Source: Mixta sp. Marseille-Q2659
Lineage (GTDB): Bacteria; Pseudomonadota; Gammaproteobacteria; Enterobacterales; Enterobacteriaceae
Direction: 5' to 3'
Assembly (NCBI RefSeq): GCF_940807255.1
Contig: NZ_CALNWY010000012.1
Coordinates: forward strand, 1 to 64,000
Length of the DNA stretch: 64,000 nt
Shown: one piece after another, positions 59,808 to 64,000 of the stretch
How positions within the stretch are numbered: position 1 is the stretch's first letter
How the letters are laid out: every line of letters begins with the position of its first letter
The notes under the pieces: model-generated
Told to the model about the DNA's origin: nothing
Databases searched by the model: none
The model's input: the letters and a program-made list of their open reading frames with translations, nothing else
Made by a program: the position numbers and the translations under genes

Positions 59808-60179
59808 TCAGGCACCGCTGAATTTGCTGGTGCCTATGCCCAGGAAGCGTCCCATACTTTGGCTGGCGCTTTCAACAGCCAGCTGATTTGTCGCTTCCAG
59901 ATAAAAGCGGTTCCCCGTTTCATGCGGGGCTTTATCTGCCGGGTAAACATGATATTGCACAACACGTTTCCCTTTTTCATAGCTGCACGCCATGCTCCAG
60001 CCAGCCTTCTTATCCGGCTTAGCGACACATTTTCCAGGACCATAGGTATATTGAAGAAAATTGTTGGTTTCGGCTTCCGCAGCGACGACAAATTCAGGTC
60101 TGCTATCTTCGGATGAATAAATGTAATAAGCAGTAGCAAGTATAACGGCTATCCCAGTAGTAGTTAGTACCTTTTTCAT
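59808..60179 (-). CDS. Unrecognised exported/membrane-anchored protein
   Basis: A 123-residue protein with an N-terminal hydrophobic segment (VLTTTGIAVILATAYYIYSS) that may be a signal anchor. The ATG at 60179 has AAAGGGA upstream. The later part has two cysteines (CVAKPDKKAGWSMACSYEKG) that could form a disulfide, and a KRVVQYHVYPADKAPHETG stretch. Family not recognised. It lies next to the integrase remnant and tRNA-Lys, in line with an accessory locus. Confidence 0.6.
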   Translation of the reverse strand: MKKVLTTTGIAVILATAYYIYSSEDSRPEFVVAAEAETNNFLQYTYGPGKCVAKPDKKAGWSMACSYEKGKRVVQYHVYPADKAPHETGNRFYLEATNQLAVESASQSMGRFLGIGTSKFSGA

Positions 60180-60279
60180 TGTTCAAAATCCCTTTCAACA
60201 CTACAGTAGGTAATATTATAGGTAATAACTTAAATTACACTCAATAAATAATTGGATCTGATTGATGAGCCAATTAAGC

Positions 60280-60573
60280 ATGATGATGACTGCGCCTAAC
60301 TCTTCAGGCTTCGACGACAAAAAGCTCAGAAAGGCTGTAAGCAAAGATTGAAATCATACCCTGTGGGCAAGCTGGCAAATACAGCTTGGTGTGCCGCTTT
60401 CTGTTTTACAGGAGAGGGGGAGATGGGAATCAATAGAAATGGTGCGCAGGTATGCTCACCTGGCACCTAATCATTTAACGGAACACGCTAAGCAAATCGA
60501 TGTGATATTTGAGGACCATGTCCCAAATATGTCCCACTCGGCAGAAGGGAGTTTTATAATTAACGCCAAGTGA
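60280..60573 (+). pseudogene. Phage-type tyrosine recombinase remnant (C-terminal end)
   Basis: The frame at 60355-60573 encodes [20 protein letters not shown], then [20 protein letters not shown], the C-terminal part of a tyrosine integrase with the catalytic HxLR-like His and the Arg-Tyr region (RRYAHL). Just upstream in the same frame, FDDKKLRKAVSK ends at a TGA where the family continues into the AGIxxFRxHDLR segment, so a block of about 12 residues is missing. Nothing earlier in the gene is present. It points towards the tRNA-Lys 3' end, as expected for an element that used this tRNA as its attachment site. Confidence 0.75.
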
Positions 60574-60586
60574 TTGATTTAGTTAG

Positions 60587-60659
<73 letters not shown>

Positions 60660-61044
60660 ACAGCAGGACGCTATTCTAATCCTCACCATTAATGTTCGCA
60701 ATAATATAATTAGCGTAAAATGCGTTTTTTCTGAGAAAAAACTGGCGTTATTTAAAATATTACATTATTAGCTCAACAACAGAACAAACAGCGAAAATAA
60801 AACAAACAATTGTGAGACATTGTTGAAACAAACTGTCAATTTCAGTTCAAACAGAAGCAACACAGCACCTGCTTCATCTTTTTAAATAAAAAAATCAAAT
60901 GATAAATAACTTATTTTATTTAGTGATATTGCCAAAAGAACTCAATATAAATATATATTACACTAAATCGACGCCTGTTTTATAAACACTATTTATAAAG
61001 CAGTTTTTTTGGCAATCCGATAGATCATCTACCTTCAAAAGATT
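60660..61044. other. AT-rich region between tRNA-Lys and the glycosyltransferase gene
   Basis: About 385 strongly AT-rich bases with no gene recognised. It should carry the tRNA promoter (minus strand) and that of the glycosyltransferase gene. Several short A-rich stretches and an imperfect AACTG...CAGTT dyad near 60840 are the only structure I see. Confidence 0.45.
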
Positions 61045-61842
61045 ATGAAAACCTATGTCATCAATTTAGCAAGCGCTATCAACAGAAGGCAGCAAATTAT
61101 CAAACAATGTGAAAATCATCAACTGAACTATCAAATAATAAATGCAATTAATGGAAAAGAAATCGGGAATGAGGTTATTTCAACGGTAACGGCCGATTAT
61201 CCCACCTGTGCTTTAACGCCCGGTGAAATAGGTTGTGCCTTAAGCCACTTAAGTATTTATGCAGATTTAATACAAAACCAGCTAGATTATGCGCTTATAC
61301 TGGAAGATGACGCTGTACTTTATCACTCTTTAAAAGAGACGCTAGCCGCTATCAAGCCGTGCATAAGTAAGAAAAAACCTGAGATCTACATCCTTTCCGG
61401 CATTGATAACTATAATCCTTTAATAGCAAAGAAAGCAGGAGAAACAGTAAACTTTTATGGCATGGCCTACGGGAGTCGCAGCCATGGCTACATTATCAAC
61501 AATAGTGCGACACAGTTTATTGTTAATCATAACCTGCCAGTAAAGTTTGAAGCGGATCGCTGGACTCTGTACCGGGATATTTTTGGCCTGAAAATCTGGT
61601 GCCTCGATCGGGAAATCATTGGCTCTTCCGATCTCACCTCCACGACATCAGCGTTACATAAAGAAAGAATATGTAACAGCCAGAATCGGGGATATTTAAA
61701 AGCGCTGAAAAAAACATATAAATGGTACCAATTTAAAAGAATAAAAAATGTTTTAATTAATAAAATAAGTAAAAAGAGGCCACAAAAACAAAACCTGATA
61801 CAAATGGTAACGGCCATTAATCTGTTATCAACACCGAATTAA
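61045..61842 (+). CDS. Glycosyltransferase family 25 protein
   Basis: A 265-residue protein of the LPS galactosyltransferase-like GT25 family. It has INLASAINRRQQI at the N-terminus, PGEIGCALSHLSIY, and the DXD-like motif in ALILEDDAVLY near residue 90. A positively charged, AT-rich C-terminal tail follows. GT25 enzymes add sugars to lipooligosaccharide or O-antigen; the acceptor is unknown. Base composition is clearly lower in GC than the rest of the window, and it lies next to a tRNA with an integrase scar, so transfer is likely. Confidence 0.83.
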   Translation: MKTYVINLASAINRRQQIIKQCENHQLNYQIINAINGKEIGNEVISTVTADYPTCALTPGEIGCALSHLSIYADLIQNQLDYALILEDDAVLYHSLKETLAAIKPCISKKKPEIYILSGIDNYNPLIAKKAGETVNFYGMAYGSRSHGYIINNSATQFIVNHNLPVKFEADRWTLYRDIFGLKIWCLDREIIGSSDLTSTTSALHKERICNSQNRGYLKALKKTYKWYQFKRIKNVLINKISKKRPQKQNLIQMVTAINLLSTPN

Positions 61843-62094
61843 GAGGTAACCACACGATAACTCCACAGATTTTTTTTAATTTTTAAGGGCAATGAAAGTC
61901 TGATTTATTAGCCGCGCGTTTCGACTTTAAGTATAACAATACAGGTTCATTACGCTGTATCTTCAGGGCTGGCATGACATTTGATACATGAACTCCTGCT
62001 TCACTTTGTAAAGAAATTCGCCTTGCTGCGCTGCTTTAAAGGTTCTTTTTATCTGGAATGCGCCCTCCCGCTCCAGAGCGCTTGTTTTTATTTC

Positions 62095-62103
62095 TGCTAG
62101 ACT
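62095..62103 (+). promoter_or_regulatory. Sigma-S-type extended -10 element
   Basis: TGC TAGACT, 33 bases before the next start codon, matches the sigma-S preference for a C just before TA(x)ACT. No good -35 is visible. Inferred from consensus. Confidence 0.35.
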
Positions 62104-62135
62104 GAAATGACTCAACACGTTTAAAGGAGAAAAAT

Positions 62136-62384
62136 ATGTTTAATAAAGTTGAAGACAAAGTGCGTGAAGGTGCAGGAAAGGCTCAGGAAACGTACGGTCG
62201 CGTGACCAACAGCTATGACGATGAAGCGCAGGGCGCGGCTCGCAAATATGCCAACCAGGCAAGCTATGCCGTTAAAGATGCGGCAGATACTGTCAGGAGC
62301 CAGGTTTCTTCCAATCCGTTTGGCGGCCTGGCCATTGCAGCGGCGGCAGGTATTGTATTAGGTTATTTGTTAGGTCGTAAATAA
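62136..62384 (+). CDS. Small CsbD/DUF883-like membrane-anchored protein
   Basis: An 82-residue protein after AAGGAG. The N-terminal half (KVEDKVREGAGKAQETYGRV) resembles CsbD-type stress proteins. The C-terminal half, SNPFGGLAIAAAAGIVLGYL, ending LLGRK, is the glycine-zipper membrane anchor of the ElaB/YqjD (DUF883) family, whose members tether ribosomes to the membrane in stationary phase. The combined origin and ribosome link are inferred. A sigma-S-like -10 element precedes it, which fits a stationary-phase gene. Confidence 0.7.
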   Translation: MFNKVEDKVREGAGKAQETYGRVTNSYDDEAQGAARKYANQASYAVKDAADTVRSQVSSNPFGGLAIAAAAGIVLGYLLGRK

Positions 62385-62394
62385 TCGCTCTCAG

Positions 62395-62425
62395 AACTGG
62401 CAGGTTTCCTGCCAGTTTGTTTTTT
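62395..62425 (+). terminator. Terminator after the CsbD/DUF883-like gene
   Basis: A perfect 10-bp stem (AACTGGCAGG with CCTGCCAGTT) around TTT, followed by TGTTTTTT. Confidence 0.9.
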
Positions 62426-62581
62426 CAACCAGCCTTAAAAAATGACAAAAATTAACCTGCCCCATCAAGATCATTCAGGGATAGCTTAACCAGCGGCATA
62501 TCTTATTGTTCTCTGGTCCAGCGCGTAATGACGGTAGTGGTTATATCGGTTACAAAGGCTATGCCCATTAACTTCTTAAAA

Positions 62582-62764
62582 TTACCAGCCACAGACTTCG
62601 GATTCATCCTCGGTATCATATCCTCTAACAATGTTAACCAGATTTTTTAATACATCAGCCGCAACGTCTGGCATAAGCAAACTAAGAGGAATTTCTGTTT
62701 CAAAGTCAGCTGAAACGCCATTGCTGTTATTTGTAACCGTTACGGTGTAGGTCGCTTTCTGCAT
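62582..62764 (-). CDS. yoaG: YoaG, DUF1869 dimeric protein
   Basis: A 60-residue protein, MQKATYTVTVTNNSNGVSAD at the start, VAADVLKNLVNIVRGYDTE in the middle and EVCGW at the end, closely matching E. coli YoaG. The structure in E. coli is a dimer of a mixed alpha/beta fold with unknown function. It lies 10 bases after yeaR on the same strand, the E. coli yeaR-yoaG operon. Confidence 0.9.
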   Translation of the reverse strand: MQKATYTVTVTNNSNGVSADFETEIPLSLLMPDVAADVLKNLVNIVRGYDTEDESEVCGW

Positions 62765-62774
62765 GATATTTACC

Positions 62775-63134
62775 TTACTTCTGCAAAGTGGCGTGCGGGT
62801 CTGTGTCCTTGCTTCTTAACAACACTTCAGGCGCCACAAAGAATTCGATATTAAAACAGGTCTCATCGGTCACCAGTTCGATGTAATGCCATTTCTCGGG
62901 TGGAAACACGCCAAACTGCCCCGCCTCGATAAGTAATTCACTGTCTGGTTCAGAACATTCCGCATCGGCAAAGCCATAATATTTGACCGCGCCCTGCATC
63001 ACTGACAAACGCGGATAGACGCCAGGTTGCGTATTATGATCTAAATGACGTTTAAATAATCCGGCAGGCGTATCATCTTTGTTCCAGCACGGTGTAGAGC
63101 GCGTATGTATACAATTTTGCGGAATCCGCAGCAT
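62775..63134 (-). CDS. yeaR: YeaR, cupin-like DUF1971 protein
   Basis: A 119-residue cupin-fold protein. The ATG at 63134 gives MLRIPQNCIHTRSTPCWNKD, the E. coli start. The family core is GVYPRLSVMQGAVKYYGFAD and LIEAGQFGVFPPEKWHYIEL, with a metal-type H/E pattern. The E. coli yeaR-yoaG operon responds to nitrate (NarL) and nitric oxide (NsrR); an NsrR-like imperfect dyad lies at 63210-63228. The function is unproven. Confidence 0.9.
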   Translation of the reverse strand: MLRIPQNCIHTRSTPCWNKDDTPAGLFKRHLDHNTQPGVYPRLSVMQGAVKYYGFADAECSEPDSELLIEAGQFGVFPPEKWHYIELVTDETCFNIEFFVAPEVLLRSKDTDPHATLQK

Positions 63135-63469
63135 AAACCCCTCCACTTCAGACCAAAAAACAAACACAGATGCTATTTCATCACTTAAAAATATGTGTCA
63201 CTTTCCCAAAAGTGCATTTTTTCATCTTTTTCTCTCTATCAGCGCTATCATCCGCTGTGATTTAAGAAATTACTAAATAAAATACAATCATTTAATTAAG
63301 CAGGCATGGTAGCTAACCTCTTTTTTAAACCTGTATTCATGCCTAAAGCGATCGGGTTTTACTTAGCTGAGAGGGAGAAGTTTGTGACAAATCTGCAATA
63401 GCGCTGGACAATACCGCAACGGCTTCTGTTAAGGTGTGCAACATAAACGCAAAAACCATGGAACACAGA
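63135..63469. other. Divergent region between yeaR and bluF
   Basis: About 335 AT-rich bases with the two divergent promoters. An imperfect dyad at 63210-63228 (AAGTGCATTTTTTCATCTT) resembles an NsrR site. No other gene is recognised; bluR is absent here. Confidence 0.45.
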
Positions 63470-64000
63470 ATGCTGTCGACAATTATCTACCGCAGCCATC
63501 TTTCCGATGACGTACCGGTAAAATCGCTGGAAGAGCTGGCAGTAAAAGCTAATAAAAACAATGAAATGTACGAAGTCACTGGCATTTTATTGTTTAATGG
63601 CACACATTTCTTTCAGGTACTTGAAGGCCCTGAAAAGGATGTGCTTTCTATTTATGAAGGCATTTGCCAGGATCCGCGCCATCATAATCTCGTTGAGCTG
63701 TTACGAGATTACGCCCCTGCCCGCCGCTTTGGTAATGCCGGCATGGAGCTTTTCGATCTCAGGGAACATGAGAAATCGACTGTACTTCAGGCCGTACTGG
63801 ATAAAGGCACGTCAAAGTATCAGCTCACCTATGATGACAGAGCGTTACAGTTTCTTCGTACCTTTGTCGAAGCGACCGAAAAGGAGAACTATTTTGAAAT
63901 TCCCTCGGCCGATTACTGGGATTTCATAACGACTGAGACTGCTCAGGATGATATAAGCGCAGATTCTTCTGATACGGCAGCTGGTTTTACTTTTCAGCCC
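63470..64000 (+). CDS. bluF: Blue-light-sensing BLUF/EAL protein BluF, N-terminal part
   Basis: The frame is open to the window edge. It begins at the ATG at 63470 (MLSTIIYRSHLSDD), which aligns with E. coli BluF; another ATG lies four codons earlier. The flavin-binding BLUF domain is intact at about residues 1-95: Tyr7 in IIYRSHL, NNEMYEVTGILLFNGTHFFQ with the conserved Asn/Gln positions, and CQDPRHHNLVELLRDYAPAR with the methionine-containing beta strand after it. The EAL-type part lies outside the window. In E. coli BluF relieves BluR repression of biofilm regulators under blue light and cold. Confidence 0.9.
   Translation, partial: MLSTIIYRSHLSDDVPVKSLEELAVKANKNNEMYEVTGILLFNGTHFFQVLEGPEKDVLSIYEGICQDPRHHNLVELLRDYAPARRFGNAGMELFDLREHEKSTVLQAVLDKGTSKYQLTYDDRALQFLRTFVEATEKENYFEIPSADYWDFITTETAQDDISADSSDTAAGFTFQP

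Overview
The window reads as a chromosomal segment of a gamma-proteobacterium in the order Enterobacterales. It is most likely from the family Erwiniaceae (Pantoea, Mixta or Erwinia type). Most proteins are close, full-length counterparts of Escherichia coli proteins in E. coli-like order, but synteny breaks and gene losses (no mgrB, no ldcA/emtA block) argue against Escherichia itself. The family assignment is inference from recalled protein sequences, not from a search.

Layout. (1) 1-2084: yeaG (cut by the window edge) and yeaH. (2) 2251-2961: a lone phage-type antirepressor gene. (3) 3209-10993: cvrA, yebV, a Bcr/CflA-type exporter, dadX-dadA (D-amino-acid catabolism) and ycgB. (4) 11122-18896: fadR, nhaB, dsbB, ycgN, ycgM, a lytic transglycosylase lipoprotein, ycgL and minCDE. 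This block matches the E. coli 26-min region. (5) 18954-36498: rnd, fadD, yeaY, tsaB, yoaA, yoaB, yoaH, pabB, nudL, sdaA, pdeD, yoaE and manXYZ, matching the E. coli 40-min region. (6) 36588-44080: yobD, mntP with its manganese riboswitch, rlmA, yobF-cspC, a metallo-hydrolase, yebO, yobH, kdgR and yebQ. (7) 44137-55031: htpX, prc-proQ, msrC, letA-letB-rsmF and pphA. (8) 55131-62384: an accessory stretch with a 35-residue membrane protein, an exported hydrolase, a Tat-signal 3-dehydroquinate dehydratase, a membrane acyltransferase, small exported proteins, an integrase remnant beside tRNA-Lys(CUU), an AT-rich glycosyltransferase and a membrane-anchored CsbD/DUF883-like protein. (9) 62582-64000: yeaR-yoaG and the start of bluF.

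Functional groupings. Fatty-acid control (fadR, and fadD with a visible FadR operator) and D-alanine use (dadAX with a CRP-like site) sit near each other. minCDE places the division septum. manXYZ imports mannose and glucose. tsaB, rsmF, rlmA and rnd act on tRNA and rRNA. prc, proQ and the lytic transglycosylase touch cell-wall homeostasis. letA and letB form a lipid-transport pair.

The strongest anomaly is a recurring pattern: eight single-base (or two adjacent single-base) losses. Nearly all fall in short homopolymer runs and they break six genes (fadD twice, yobD, letB, the rsmF start, a membrane acyltransferase, a small exported protein twice). Restoring the missing bases returns four of these to the exact or near-exact length of their families. 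This looks like homopolymer under-calling in the assembly rather than real gene decay, although the run of nine A in the acyltransferase could also be a genuine phase-variable tract. I found no convincing new multi-gene system. The most biologically interesting items are the exported dehydroquinase, the tRNA-Lys gene lacking an encoded CCA next to an integrase scar, and the long structured leader and palindrome upstream of yoaE.
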